Below, one piece after another: positions 50,191 through 59,963 of a stretch of DNA of 64,000 nucleotides. Origin of the DNA: Mesohalobacter salilacus (lineage in GTDB: Bacteria; Bacteroidota; Bacteroidia; Flavobacteriales; Flavobacteriaceae). The notes below the pieces were generated by a model. It made no database searches. It saw only the letters and a program-made list of their open reading frames with translations, and was not told the origin of the DNA. Within the stretch, counting starts at the first letter, position 1; each line of letters opens with the position of its first letter. The position numbers and the translations under genes were made by a program. The stretch spans positions 62,001-126,000 of the forward strand of contig RRZV01000017.1 of NCBI GenBank assembly GCA_003931895.1, given 5' to 3'.

Positions 50191-51165
50191 TTAAACTTTT
50201 CGTTGCATTAATTCTTGTGCAAAATTGATGAGCTTTTCTTTTTTATTTTCAGGTAAAATTAATTGATCCAGTGATTTTAATGCCTTTTGCTTGTATTCTT
50301 CTATACGTTGATTAGAAACTGTTTTGATGTCATATTGATCATAAATTTGTTTAACAGTTTCTATTTTAGCTGCAGTGTTTTTTGGGCTGATACTAAACAA
50401 ATGTTTTAATTGATTGTGGTCATCTTCAGATGAAATTTCAAGCGCCTTTAGATAGAGGAAAGTTTTTTTGTTTTCTATAATATCGCCCCCAACCTGTTTG
50501 CCAAAAGTTTTGGGGTCGCCATAGACATCAAGTAAATCATCTTGAATTTGAAAAGCTATGCCCAAGTTAACACCAAAATTATAGATGTGTTCTTGGTTTT
50601 CAACGCCTGAGCCTGATATGATAGCTCCCATTTTAAAGGCACAAGCCACTAAAACTGCAGTTTTTAAACGAATCATCTCGAGATATTCCTCAATACTAAC
50701 TTGTTGTAAATTTTCAAAGTCCATATCATATTGCTGACCTGTGCAAACTTCTTGAGCGGTTTTGGAAAATAATTTGACTAAAGCAAAGAAACTATGCTGA
50801 TCGTAATCTTCAAAACACTGATACGCCCAAATAAGCATAGAGTCACCTGATAGTATAGCTGTGTTAATGTCCCATTTTTCGTGAACTGTGGGGTGTTGAC
50901 GTCTTAAGGGCGCATCGTCCATAATATCGTCGTGAACGAGAGAAAAATTATGAAACACTTCCACTGCCATAGCAGCACTATAAGCATTTTCAGCGTTGCC
51001 ACCTAAAAGATCGGTTGTCATTAAAACTAAAGCCGGTCTAATGCGCTTTCCGCCAAGGTTTAAAATATAATTGATGGGTTCAAATAAACTTGATGGGGCT
51101 TGATTATTACATTTTCGAGTTAAATAAGCATTAAAAGACTCGGTATATTTTGCTATGCTTTTCAT
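50191..51165 (-). CDS. Polyprenyl (trans-isoprenyl) diphosphate synthase
   Basis: 324 residues, an all-helical prenyl synthase. The first Asp-rich motif is FSLVHDDIMDDAPLRRQ, the second is IAFQIQDDLLDVYGD, and LNLGGKRIRPALVLM is the usual start. It lengthens isoprenoid chains from IPP. In Bacteroidota such enzymes make C15-C20 chains for carotenoids, or longer ones for menaquinone; chain length cannot be fixed by eye. Cytosolic or membrane-associated; it is divergent from the HU-SPOR gene. Confidence 0.92.
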   Translation of the reverse strand: MKSIAKYTESFNAYLTRKCNNQAPSSLFEPINYILNLGGKRIRPALVLMTTDLLGGNAENAYSAAMAVEVFHNFSLVHDDIMDDAPLRRQHPTVHEKWDINTAILSGDSMLIWAYQCFEDYDQHSFFALVKLFSKTAQEVCTGQQYDMDFENLQQVSIEEYLEMIRLKTAVLVACAFKMGAIISGSGVENQEHIYNFGVNLGIAFQIQDDLLDVYGDPKTFGKQVGGDIIENKKTFLYLKALEISSEDDHNQLKHLFSISPKNTAAKIETVKQIYDQYDIKTVSNQRIEEYKQKALKSLDQLILPENKKEKLINFAQELMQRKV

Positions 51166-51293
51166 TGAACTTTTAATAAAATTTTAAATTGCTAAAATAG
51201 AACCTGAAAATTAGATATTTGGTTAAAAGCTTCTAAAATTTAAATTGCTTAATTAATTTCTTAGAAACAAATATTTAATTAATTTTGTTTGAT

Positions 51294-52229
51294 ATGAATA
51301 TTCAATTTCACATTAAAAATCTTTTATACCGGCACGACTGTGTTATTGTTAACGGTCTTGGTGGTTTTGTAGCTCAAAGGCAACCAGCAAAATTAGATAA
51401 TGGCTATTTTTTGCCGCCGAGAAAGATTTTGACATTTAATCAAAGTCTTAAAAAAAGTCATGACGGTTTATTAGCCAATCAAATTGCAAAAGAAGAAAAA
51501 GTATCATTTCAAATAGCACAGCAAAAAATTAAAGGCTTTAGCGAAAAAGTTTTAGAAGCTTTAGAGGATGAAGCCGACCTATATCTTAAAGATTTAGGGC
51601 ATTTTAAAATGAACACAGAGCAAAAATTGGTTTTTAAGCCTGATAATAGAGATTGGCTTACCGAAGCCTATGGTTTGCCAAAGTTTAAAATAGATCAAAT
51701 AGTAGTTGCGGCAGAAAACCCTGTTGCTGAAACATCTGCAAAACCTAATGCAACTTCTAAAGTAAAACCAATTAAAGAAGTTCAATCTAGACCAAATTAT
51801 TGGAAATATGCCGCTGTAGGAATTGTCGCTATAGGTATTGCGGGCTTCATAGGTTATTATCAAAAAGACATTAAAGCCTATAACATTGCCGAACAACAAA
51901 AGGCAGAAAAATTAATAGACCAAAAAATCCAACAAAGTAGTTTTTTAGTCACTGAGCCACTTAAAGCACTATCTGTAGAAGTCGAGTCTAAAAAAACAGG
52001 TAAATATCATATTGTTGGCGGTGCGTTTAGAGTAAGGGCTAATGTGGATAAAAAAATTAGTCAGCTTAAAAAAGAAGGTTTCGATGCTAAATATATCGGC
52101 ACCAATAAATATGGTTTGCATCAAGTGGTTTATGCAAGTTTTGAGGATAAGCTCAAAGCTTTAAAAAAACTTAGCCAGATCAAATCTCAAAATAATCCTT
52201 ACGCTTGGCTTTATGTTAAGGAACTTTAA
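51294..52229 (+). CDS. HU-CCDC81-like and SPOR domain membrane protein
   Basis: 311 residues from the ATG at 51294. N-terminal HU-like domains (IKNLLYRHDCVIVNGLGGFV; SEKVLEALEDEADLYLKDLG), the prokaryotic relatives of CCDC81; a membrane helix (YAAVGIVAIGIAGFIGYY, about residues 172-189); and a C-terminal SPOR domain (YHIVGGAFRVRANVDKKISQ). SPOR domains bind denuded peptidoglycan at division sites. The N-terminal part faces the cytoplasm and may bind DNA or protein, so the protein may link the two. A Bacteroidota-specific fusion. Confidence 0.88.
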   Translation: MNIQFHIKNLLYRHDCVIVNGLGGFVAQRQPAKLDNGYFLPPRKILTFNQSLKKSHDGLLANQIAKEEKVSFQIAQQKIKGFSEKVLEALEDEADLYLKDLGHFKMNTEQKLVFKPDNRDWLTEAYGLPKFKIDQIVVAAENPVAETSAKPNATSKVKPIKEVQSRPNYWKYAAVGIVAIGIAGFIGYYQKDIKAYNIAEQQKAEKLIDQKIQQSSFLVTEPLKALSVEVESKKTGKYHIVGGAFRVRANVDKKISQLKKEGFDAKYIGTNKYGLHQVVYASFEDKLKALKKLSQIKSQNNPYAWLYVKEL

Positions 52230-52231
52230 GA

Positions 52232-52260
52232 TTGGTTTTATACACTATATCTTATCTTTG
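52232..52260 (+). promoter_or_regulatory. Promoter of the acyl-CoA thioesterase
   Basis: TTG at 52232-52234, an 18-base spacer and TATCTTTG at 52253-52260. ATG follows at 52274. It matches the -33/-7 consensus well, and it begins 2 bases after the HU-SPOR stop. Confidence 0.6.
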
Positions 52261-52273
52261 CAAAAAAAAATTA

Positions 52274-52783
52274 ATGGATATCAAACATCCTAAGGATTCA
52301 AAAACAGAACTCACCGATTTGGTTTTACCAAGTGAAACCAACCCTATTAATAATTTATTTGGTGGTGAACTTTTGGCAAGAATGGACAGAGCCGCGAGTA
52401 TTGCTGCAAGAAGACATTCACGAAGAATTGTTGTGACCGCATCAGTAAACCATGTAGCATTTAATAAAGCCATACCTTTGGGTAGTGTAGTAACGGTGCA
52501 GGCTAAAGTCTCAAGAACGTTTAAAACCTCTATGGAAATTTATTTAGACGTTTGGACCGAAGATCGAGAGAGTGGTCGCCGACTTAAAGCCAACGAAGCT
52601 ATTTATACTTTTGTGGCTGTAGATGATATGGGCAATCCTGTTCCTGTGCCAAAAATAGAACCTGAAACCGAACTTGAAAAAGAACGCTATGCCGCTGCCC
52701 TAAGACGTAAACAACTCAGCTTGGTTTTAGCAGGAAAAATGAAACCCCAAGACGCTACTGAACTCAAAGCACTTTTTGAATAA
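52274..52783 (+). CDS. Acyl-CoA thioesterase (hot-dog fold)
   Basis: 169 residues from the ATG at 52274. It has the hot-dog fold of the YciA/BACH group: VLPSETNPINNLFGGELLARMD with the catalytic Asn/Asp region, then VVTASVNHVAFNKAIPLGSVV, and MEIYLDVWTEDRESG. It hydrolyses acyl-CoA to free acid and CoA in the cytosol. The start is set by a strong TATCTTTG box that lies within the longer reading frame, which makes upstream starts unlikely. Confidence 0.92.
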   Translation: MDIKHPKDSKTELTDLVLPSETNPINNLFGGELLARMDRAASIAARRHSRRIVVTASVNHVAFNKAIPLGSVVTVQAKVSRTFKTSMEIYLDVWTEDRESGRRLKANEAIYTFVAVDDMGNPVPVPKIEPETELEKERYAAALRRKQLSLVLAGKMKPQDATELKALFE

Positions 52784-52804
52784 ACCATTTTTAAAAATAC
52801 CACT

Positions 52805-53242
52805 ATGTATACTGCAATTCAACATCTTCATTCCTACTGGGCTTATTTAGTTTTACTCATAGTTGTGTTAGCTACGTTTAACGCTATTGTTAAGTTAGTT
52901 GGCAAAAAACCTTTTGGCGCCCATGACTTCAGAATATCATTGTTTGCACTTATTGTTATGCATTTACAGCTTCTTATTGGATTAGTTTTATACTTTTCCT
53001 CACCTTATTTCTCTGCATTTTCAGAACAAGGCATGGGTGAAGTTATGGGTAACGACACTTTGCGTTTATACCTTATCGAACACCCAACGACAATGATTTT
53101 GGCTATTGTTTTTATAACCATAGGTTATTCAAAACACAAAAAGAAATTGTCCTCAAATAAAAAGTTTAAAACACTCTCCATTTTTTACTCCATTGCACTA
53201 TTGCTTTTATTATCAAGAATTCCATGGCAAGCTTGGTTTTAG
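52805..53242 (+). CDS. Small cytochrome b-like membrane protein
   Basis: 145 residues with four membrane helices and His residues at regular positions (IQHLHSYWAYLVL, LIVMHLQLLIGLVL, LIEHPTTMILAIVF, YSKHKKK), the pattern of short proteins annotated in Bacteroidota as cytochrome b-like. The His could bind heme in the inner membrane, but no enzyme domain is present. It follows the thioesterase gene by 21 bases and is convergent with the TonB-type barrel gene, only 3 bases apart. Function unknown. Confidence 0.7.
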   Translation: MYTAIQHLHSYWAYLVLLIVVLATFNAIVKLVGKKPFGAHDFRISLFALIVMHLQLLIGLVLYFSSPYFSAFSEQGMGEVMGNDTLRLYLIEHPTTMILAIVFITIGYSKHKKKLSSNKKFKTLSIFYSIALLLLLSRIPWQAWF

Positions 53243-53245
53243 GGT

Positions 53246-56020
53246 TTAAAATCGTCTTGACTTACTTGGGTCTTTTCCACCAAACTTACTGAATTTATAA
53301 GTAAAACTCAGCATGAAATATTGCTCCAAAATAAGCTGATTGGTGTCCTGAATAAAATCATCTCCTGTTGTTCTGCGCGTGTTGATGTTTTGGTCTAAAA
53401 GATCGTAAACTTTAAATTTGACAATCGCCTTTTCATCAGCAAAGGTGTAGCCAAGACTGACGTTCCACAACAAAAAATCGGAATCAAAATCTGAACTGAT
53501 ATTTCCGAGTTTGGTAAAATTGATGTCGTTGCCAAAGGTGACATTTTTAGGCCAAAAGGTGGTTAATTCCATCCCGAAATTAAGGTTTGTAAATTCTTCG
53601 TCAAGGCTTTGTTGAAGATTGTATGTGGTGATATTGTGCGTGATTCCAAACTCAGGCTCTACATTAATCAGGTCTTCAATTTCGTATCTAAAGTCGATTG
53701 ATGGTGAAAATCTATAAGATTCACTTCTAAAATTTTGACCATTAGAAAATCCTAAATTTTTATTGTAAATCAGGCTAAGATTACCACCAGCTGTTATGTT
53801 CTCTTGGTCATTTTGATTTTTTGATTTTTTAAGACTTTTGTTGATGTAAAAATTTAAATTAGCATTTTGTCCGCCACTAAGGTTAGTATAAGTGGTGGTT
53901 CTGACCAAATCCTCGTCAGTAGTTGTTACAGGAACGACTTGATCTTCATTGTAACTGTAGTATGAATAAAATCCGTAGCCGCTTCGCGTTTTAAAATCGT
54001 ATTTTCTGTAACTTATACTAAAATTATGTACCACTGAAGCATCTAAGTCTGGATTACCTACCGTAATGTTTAAGGGGTTGGTTTGGATTGTAACAGGCTG
54101 CAATTGGCTTACGCTTGGAATTCGAGTCGAGTTGTTAAACCAAGAAGACAGCCGAGATTTGTCTTTAAATCGATAGGCCAAATATCCGCTATAAGCAAAA
54201 ATATTAAAGTCATTATTGAAGTTAACATCCTGAATTAAGTTGTTGGTTTTGAGTTCTGTGCGGTTAAGTCCGCCGCTTACACTTAAAGTTAGCGTGTCAT
54301 TGTCAAAACGCACTCCTGCTTTGGGAATATGTTTGTTTGCACGAACTGTAAACGCGTTGCTTAAGTCTTCATTCAAGCTTGAAAATTCTCCTGTATTCTC
54401 ATCAAAATCAAACACATTACGTTCAGACTTTTCGCTTTCGTTGACATATTCATAACTTAAACTATAGAATAAATCATTAAACAAAAGGTTTCTGTAACTT
54501 CCAGTAATACTGTATTCATCACGGTGAGAATTGTTTTCAATATTTTGGTTTTGAATTTCAGTATTAGGATTATCGCCAAAAATTTCTCTTGTGGAGTTAA
54601 AAAAACTATTGTTTTCTGAGTTGGTATTGGTGTTACTAAAACGTAAAGACGCATAAGCGCCTTTAGTTTTTAGTCTTCTAGAAAAAGAAAGGTTATTGCT
54701 AAACGTTTTGTTATCAAATTCTGAGATGTTTTCAGTATTCAGTTGATTGATTTGTTGACCATCGCTATTTAAAGATTCAGAAAAAGAAGAACTTTCATTA
54801 TCACCCGTTGAAATATTAATATTAGGTCTAATCGAAATTCGAGTTAAGGTATCGGGTTTAATACTGTAGTTAAGGCTTCCACGATGAGAGTCAGAACGAT
54901 TAATTGATGCGTTTTCGGAGTTGGTAAAAAAGGTTCTGTCGGGTAGAATATTTTCTCGACGTGTAGAAGTTTCATTACGGGTTTTATTGGCTCCGAAAAA
55001 ATAATTTGATTCTAATTCTTGATTGTCAGACCATTCATCGGCATAACTTACACCAACATTATCAGATTTTGTGATACCACTATTACCACCAAAACTTAAT
55101 CCATTTACACCAAAACTTCCATTAGAACTTCGTGTGACGCTTCTCACGCTGCCCATCATATCAAAAACTTCATCAAAGCTAAATCCTGGGCTATTGATAT
55201 TATTAGAGCCCGCGATAACACTAATTCGCGTTTTGTCTTTAAAATAATTGCCAAAGCCGCTCATTGCATAACGTCCATCAGTGCCACCACCTAAGGTTAA
55301 TCTTGAAAATATGCCTTTGTTTTTATCTTCATCTATGGTGATGTTGATGGTTTTGTTTTCGGCATCGCCATCTTCGCCTGTAAATTCTTGTTCTTTGGTT
55401 TTAGTATCGACGACTTGAATTTTTTCTATGATAGATTTAGGCAAATTTTTAGTGGCGATTTTCGGGTCATCCCCAAAGAAAGATTTACCGTTTACTAAAA
55501 TACGTTGAACCGGTTTACCATTTACTGTTATATTACCATCAGCATCAACTTTTAGACCTGGTAATTTTTTAAGCAAAGCTTCAAGGTTGGCACCGTCGCG
55601 AGTTTTAAACGAAGACGCATTAAACTCTAAAGTGTCTTTTTTGAAAACAATAGGCGAGCGGTCTGCTGTTACAGTAACTTCGTCTAATTCATCAGCTGCG
55701 GAGTTTAAAAAAATAGTGCCGATATTAATAGGAGATTTTTTGATATTAATGGTTTGGCGATAAGTTTGCATTCCAGTATAACTCACATTTAAGTTAAGTA
55801 AAGTATCTTTAGTAAAATCTTCAATTTCAAAATATCCGTTTTGGTCAGTTATAGAATAAGACACCATTGTAGAGTCTTTAAGACGCTCGAGATAAACCGT
55901 AGAAGAAATTAAAGCGTCTTGACTTGTACTGTCTTTTACAGTTCCTGTAATTTTGAAAGAATTTTGGGAATACGAGAATAAAAAGCTAAAAACAAAGGCA
56001 ATAGAAAAAAAATACTTCAT
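53246..56020 (-). CDS. TonB-dependent receptor-like outer-membrane beta-barrel protein
   Basis: 924 residues. Signal peptide (FFSIAFVFSFLFSYSQ), a carboxypeptidase-regulatory-like domain (FKITGTVKDSTSQDALISST), a plug-like region (LEALLKKLPGLKVDADGNIT; NGKPVQRILVNGKSFFGDD), and a long barrel with many Asn/Ser-rich strands of the OMP_b-brl_3 type to the C-terminal FTYKFSKFGG. It belongs to the Bacteroidota outer-membrane proteins related to TonB receptors; ligand unknown. No SusD gene is adjacent, so it is not a classical polysaccharide utilisation pair. Confidence 0.9.
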   Translation of the reverse strand: MKYFFSIAFVFSFLFSYSQNSFKITGTVKDSTSQDALISSTVYLERLKDSTMVSYSITDQNGYFEIEDFTKDTLLNLNVSYTGMQTYRQTINIKKSPINIGTIFLNSAADELDEVTVTADRSPIVFKKDTLEFNASSFKTRDGANLEALLKKLPGLKVDADGNITVNGKPVQRILVNGKSFFGDDPKIATKNLPKSIIEKIQVVDTKTKEQEFTGEDGDAENKTINITIDEDKNKGIFSRLTLGGGTDGRYAMSGFGNYFKDKTRISVIAGSNNINSPGFSFDEVFDMMGSVRSVTRSSNGSFGVNGLSFGGNSGITKSDNVGVSYADEWSDNQELESNYFFGANKTRNETSTRRENILPDRTFFTNSENASINRSDSHRGSLNYSIKPDTLTRISIRPNINISTGDNESSSFSESLNSDGQQINQLNTENISEFDNKTFSNNLSFSRRLKTKGAYASLRFSNTNTNSENNSFFNSTREIFGDNPNTEIQNQNIENNSHRDEYSITGSYRNLLFNDLFYSLSYEYVNESEKSERNVFDFDENTGEFSSLNEDLSNAFTVRANKHIPKAGVRFDNDTLTLSVSGGLNRTELKTNNLIQDVNFNNDFNIFAYSGYLAYRFKDKSRLSSWFNNSTRIPSVSQLQPVTIQTNPLNITVGNPDLDASVVHNFSISYRKYDFKTRSGYGFYSYYSYNEDQVVPVTTTDEDLVRTTTYTNLSGGQNANLNFYINKSLKKSKNQNDQENITAGGNLSLIYNKNLGFSNGQNFRSESYRFSPSIDFRYEIEDLINVEPEFGITHNITTYNLQQSLDEEFTNLNFGMELTTFWPKNVTFGNDINFTKLGNISSDFDSDFLLWNVSLGYTFADEKAIVKFKVYDLLDQNINTRRTTGDDFIQDTNQLILEQYFMLSFTYKFSKFGGKDPSKSRRF

Positions 56021-56128
56021 AAAAGATATTAGATGTAGGCGTTAAAACTCTATAGATAAATACGACAAAAAAATGACTTTATTACAATAACAATAATTTA
56101 GACCACAATTATTAAATTAAGTTAAGGC

Positions 56129-56162
56129 TTGCGCAATAATACCAAAAAGCATTTTACATTTG
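56129..56162 (+). promoter_or_regulatory. Promoter of asd
   Basis: TTG at 56129-56131, a 23-base spacer and TACATTTG at 56155-56162, a full match to TAnnTTTG. The ATG is at 56183. The clearest -33/-7 pair in the window. Confidence 0.65.
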
Positions 56163-56182
56163 CACTTTTAAAATTAAAAATT

Positions 56183-57172
56183 ATGAATATTGCAGTTGTT
56201 GGGGCTACCGGAATGGTCGGTCAAGTTATGCTTAAAGTTTTAGAAGAAAGAAACTTTCCTGTTTCAACATTGTTACCTGTCGCTTCAGAACGATCAGTAG
56301 GCAAATCTATAAAATTTAAAGGCGAAGATATTAATATTATCAGTATGAAAGATGCTGTAGCTCAAAAGCCTGATATCGCTTTGTTTTCAGCTGGTGGGCA
56401 AACTTCTTTAGATTGGGCTCCAAAATTTGCTAAGGTTGGCACAATTGTAATTGATAATTCTTCAGCTTGGCGAATGCACGATGATTACAAACTTGTTGTG
56501 CCAGAAATCAATGCTCACGAGCTAACTAAAAATGATAAAATTATAGCCAATCCCAATTGCTCTACCATTCAGTTGGTTATGGCGTTAAAGCCATTACACG
56601 ATGCTTTTAAAATAAAACGCGTTATTGTTTCAACCTATCAATCTATCACCGGAACTGGCGTTAAAGCTGTAAAACAGTTAGAAAACGAATATCAAGACGC
56701 GAAGGGTGAAATGGCCTATCCGTATCCTATTCATAAAAATGCCTTGCCACATTGCGATGTGTTTTTAGATAACGACTATACCAAAGAAGAAATGAAACTC
56801 ACGCACGAAACCAAAAAAATACTTTCTGACGATAGCGTCAATGTTGTTGCTACAGCAGTAAGAATTCCAGTGGTTGGTGGTCACTCTGAGTCGGTTAACC
56901 TTGAATTTGTAAAGTCTTTTGAAATGACTGAAGTGAGAGAAAAACTCAATAACTTTGATGGTGTTACACTTCAAGATAATCCGAGCACTAACACCTATCC
57001 TATGCCAATCTATGCTGAAGGAAAAGACGACGTATTTGTTGGACGAATAAGGCGGGATTTTAGTATTGAAAATGGTTTAAACCTATGGATAGTTGCCGAT
57101 AATTTGAGAAAAGGTGCTGCAACTAATGCGGTTCAAATAGCAGAATATGTTGAAAAAACCTTTTTATCATAA
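56183..57172 (+). CDS. asd: Aspartate-semialdehyde dehydrogenase
   Basis: 329 residues from the ATG at 56183 (MNIAVVGATGMVGQVM), the standard N-terminus; a longer frame upstream overlaps the promoter. NADP motif GATGMVG, catalytic Cys126 in IANPNCSTIQLV, and the base His in IPVVGGHSESV. It makes aspartate semialdehyde for lysine, threonine, methionine and diaminopimelate synthesis. Cytosolic, single gene with a clear promoter. Confidence 0.95.
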   Translation: MNIAVVGATGMVGQVMLKVLEERNFPVSTLLPVASERSVGKSIKFKGEDINIISMKDAVAQKPDIALFSAGGQTSLDWAPKFAKVGTIVIDNSSAWRMHDDYKLVVPEINAHELTKNDKIIANPNCSTIQLVMALKPLHDAFKIKRVIVSTYQSITGTGVKAVKQLENEYQDAKGEMAYPYPIHKNALPHCDVFLDNDYTKEEMKLTHETKKILSDDSVNVVATAVRIPVVGGHSESVNLEFVKSFEMTEVREKLNNFDGVTLQDNPSTNTYPMPIYAEGKDDVFVGRIRRDFSIENGLNLWIVADNLRKGAATNAVQIAEYVEKTFLS

Positions 57173-57244
57173 AAGATTTACCAGCACATAACTGATTTTT
57201 TGTAATTTATAGGAGATAAAAGCTACTTAATTAACACTTGTTAG

Positions 57245-57275
57245 TTTGAGTAGTTTTATTATTCTTATATTTTTA
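57245..57275 (+). promoter_or_regulatory. Candidate promoter of the M36 protease
   Basis: TTTG at 57245-57248, a 19-base spacer and TATTTTTA at 57268-57275 (7 of 8 to TAnnTTTG). ATG at 57290. Confidence 0.5.
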
Positions 57276-57289
57276 CAAAAATTTAATTC

Positions 57290-59896
57290 ATGCGTAATAT
57301 AGTTCTAATTTTTACCTTATTGTTTGTGAGCGTATTTCAGGCTCAAAATTTTGAAAGTGTTATAACTAACTATTTCGATCAAAACTCTAGCAATTTTAAG
57401 TTTAACCGTTCGGATCTAAAAGATTTTACTGTCACAGATCAATCTTACTCAAAAAGTATGGATTTGCATAATGTCTATGTGCAACAAACTTATCAAAATA
57501 CACCTGTCTTAAATGCAATGGGAAGTTTTGCTATCAAGCAAAATCGAATAGTAAACTTTAATCACTCATTTGTTGTTGATTTAGAACAGTTTATTGAAAC
57601 AACAACGGCTAGTCTTTCTGCAGAAGAGGCGATTAATTCGGCGATTCAAAGTTTAGGCATGGACACGCCATCAAACTTAACACTTAAAGAAGGGATTTCG
57701 AATAGCGAATTTATTTTTGAATCAGAAGAAATCTCTACAGAAAATATTCTTGTTAAACTAATTTATGCAAAAGCACCAAATGGCAGATACAGATTAGCTT
57801 GGGATTTAAGTATTTTAACTTCAGATGAAACCCATTGGTGGAGTATGTCGATTGACGCCAATACAGGCGATGTTTTAAGACAAAACGATTGGATGTTGAA
57901 TTGTAATTTTGATGATAATCATTTTAACAGAAAATCTAATAGCAGACAAAACAATGATTTTAAAAAAAATACGGCTCTTAGTTTTGTTACAGACGGTTCA
58001 CAATATCGGGCTTACCCACTAGGAATAGAGTCGCCAAATCATGGCAATAGAGCCCTGCTTAATCAACCTGCTGACCAAACAGCTTCTCCTTTTGGCTGGC
58101 ACGACACCGATGGTGTAGCAGGAGCGGAATTTACAATCACGAGAGGTAATAACGTTCTGGCTAGTGAGGATAGAGATGGAGATAATATTCCTGGATATTC
58201 TCCTGATGGTGGAGTTAATTTAAATTTTGATTTTCCTATTGACAGCACTCTACCGCCTTCTTTTAATGAAGACGCTGCTATTACCAATTTATTTGTTTGG
58301 AACAATTATACTCATGATGTGTGGTTTAATCATGGGTTTGATGAAGATTCAGGGAACTTTCAACAGACTAACTATTCAGGCCAAGGCACTGGCAACGATT
58401 TTGTTGTCGCAGACGCTCAAGACGGTGCAGGCTTAAACAATGCTAATTTTGGAACACCGCCAGAAGGCTTTAATCCTAGAATGCAGATGTTTTTGTGGTC
58501 ACCACCTGGTCCACCAAGTGATCCTTTAACTATAAATTCACCCTCAGATATCGCAGGTGATTATTTTGGCCTTGAAGCTGGTTTTGGGCCTGGATTAACC
58601 CCTAATCCAATAACCGCAGATTTAGTTCTCATTGAAGATGATAACAGTAGTTCTACCTCTTCAGACTCTCACGATGCTTGTGACATTATTACAAATGCTA
58701 GTGACCTCAGCGGAAAAATTGTTGTTATAAGAAGAGGCGAATGTACTTTTGTAGAAAAAATTGAAAAAGCCCAGAACAACGGTGCAATAGCTGTAATTAT
58801 GATAAATAATGTTTTTGGCAACCCAATTACCATGGGTGGTGATGGTTCAAATATAAATATACCTTCAATTATGATTTCTTTAGGAGATGGAAGTCCTATT
58901 ATTACTAAGCTTCAAAATGGAGATAGTGTAAATGCAACTTTAGTTAATAATGGCCCCTTTGAAGTTGATGGTGATTTTGATAATGGGATTATTGCTCATG
59001 AATATGGCCATGGTATTTCTAATAGGCTAACAGGCGGGCCACAACAAGCCAACTGTTTGTTTAATGATGAGCAGATGGGTGAAGGCTGGAGTGATTGGAT
59101 AGGCCTAATGATGACCATGCAGATTAACGATACACCTGAACAACCTAGGGGTTATGGAACTTTTGCCATAAGTCAGCCGACAACTGGTAATGGTATAAGA
59201 CCCGCAAGATATACAACTGACACCTCAGTAAACCCAGCCACTTATGACTTAACAAACAACTCTAATATTTCTATCCCTCATGGTGTTGGTTTTGTTTGGG
59301 CAACAATGCTTTGGGATTTAACCTGGGAATTGATCGACGAATATGGCTTTGACCCTGACTTAATGAATGGAAGTGGAGGAAATAACCTAGCAATGCAGTT
59401 GATAGTCGATGGCATGAAACTTCAAAGTTGTAATCCTGGTTTTATTGATGGACGCGATGCAATTTTACAAGCTGATATGCTGGCTAATAACGGAGCCAAC
59501 CAATGTTTTATATGGAAAGTATTTGCTGATAGAGGCCTTGGGTTTAGTGCAGATCAAGGTTCTTCTTTTGCTAGAGATGATCAAATAGAAGCCTTTGACT
59601 TACCGCCAAATATTAACTTGCCTTGTGAGGTGTTATCTGTTAATACTTTTGATGCTAGTTCACTTAAAGTTTATCCTAATCCTGCTGATGACATAATTAG
59701 TATAGAAAGTATTTCTGGTAGAATACAAAACGCTAATCTTAAAATTTATGATTTGAATGGTAGATTAGTATTAAATCAAGCAATAAACTTCAACAACAAA
59801 CAACAAATTAATGTTTCAGAATTAAGCTCTGGTATTTACGTTCTGAAAATTGAAAATTCACGAGTTAATATTTCTAAAAAATTAATAGTTAATTAA
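57290..59896 (+). CDS. M36 (fungalysin) metalloprotease with T9SS sorting domain
   Basis: 868 residues. Signal peptide (MRNIVLIFTLLFVSVFQAQ), FTP-type propeptide region, and the M36 catalytic domain with the zinc motif HEYGH (His570-Glu571) and the third ligand in GEGWSDWIG. A PA domain (about 440-545, VVIRRGECTFVEKIEKAQ) is inserted before the zinc motif. The last about 75 residues (KVYPNPADDIISIE to VLKIENSRVNISKKLIVN) are a T9SS type A sorting domain. It is secreted by the type IX system and would degrade extracellular proteins or peptides. Single gene with a terminator. Confidence 0.94.
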   Translation: MRNIVLIFTLLFVSVFQAQNFESVITNYFDQNSSNFKFNRSDLKDFTVTDQSYSKSMDLHNVYVQQTYQNTPVLNAMGSFAIKQNRIVNFNHSFVVDLEQFIETTTASLSAEEAINSAIQSLGMDTPSNLTLKEGISNSEFIFESEEISTENILVKLIYAKAPNGRYRLAWDLSILTSDETHWWSMSIDANTGDVLRQNDWMLNCNFDDNHFNRKSNSRQNNDFKKNTALSFVTDGSQYRAYPLGIESPNHGNRALLNQPADQTASPFGWHDTDGVAGAEFTITRGNNVLASEDRDGDNIPGYSPDGGVNLNFDFPIDSTLPPSFNEDAAITNLFVWNNYTHDVWFNHGFDEDSGNFQQTNYSGQGTGNDFVVADAQDGAGLNNANFGTPPEGFNPRMQMFLWSPPGPPSDPLTINSPSDIAGDYFGLEAGFGPGLTPNPITADLVLIEDDNSSSTSSDSHDACDIITNASDLSGKIVVIRRGECTFVEKIEKAQNNGAIAVIMINNVFGNPITMGGDGSNINIPSIMISLGDGSPIITKLQNGDSVNATLVNNGPFEVDGDFDNGIIAHEYGHGISNRLTGGPQQANCLFNDEQMGEGWSDWIGLMMTMQINDTPEQPRGYGTFAISQPTTGNGIRPARYTTDTSVNPATYDLTNNSNISIPHGVGFVWATMLWDLTWELIDEYGFDPDLMNGSGGNNLAMQLIVDGMKLQSCNPGFIDGRDAILQADMLANNGANQCFIWKVFADRGLGFSADQGSSFARDDQIEAFDLPPNINLPCEVLSVNTFDASSLKVYPNPADDIISIESISGRIQNANLKIYDLNGRLVLNQAINFNNKQQINVSELSSGIYVLKIENSRVNISKKLIVN

Positions 59897-59916
59897 TCAT
59901 AGAGTATATCCGTATT

Positions 59917-59952
59917 AAAAAGCTGAATTTGTTTTAAATTCAGCTTTTTTTA
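59917..59952 (+). terminator. Intrinsic terminator after the M36 protease
   Basis: A perfect 14-bp stem (59917-59930 with 59936-59949), five-base loop GTTTT, then further T. The A-rich left arm and T-rich right arm make it bidirectional in principle. Confidence 0.85.
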
Positions 59953-59963
59953 TTTTAGTCTTT

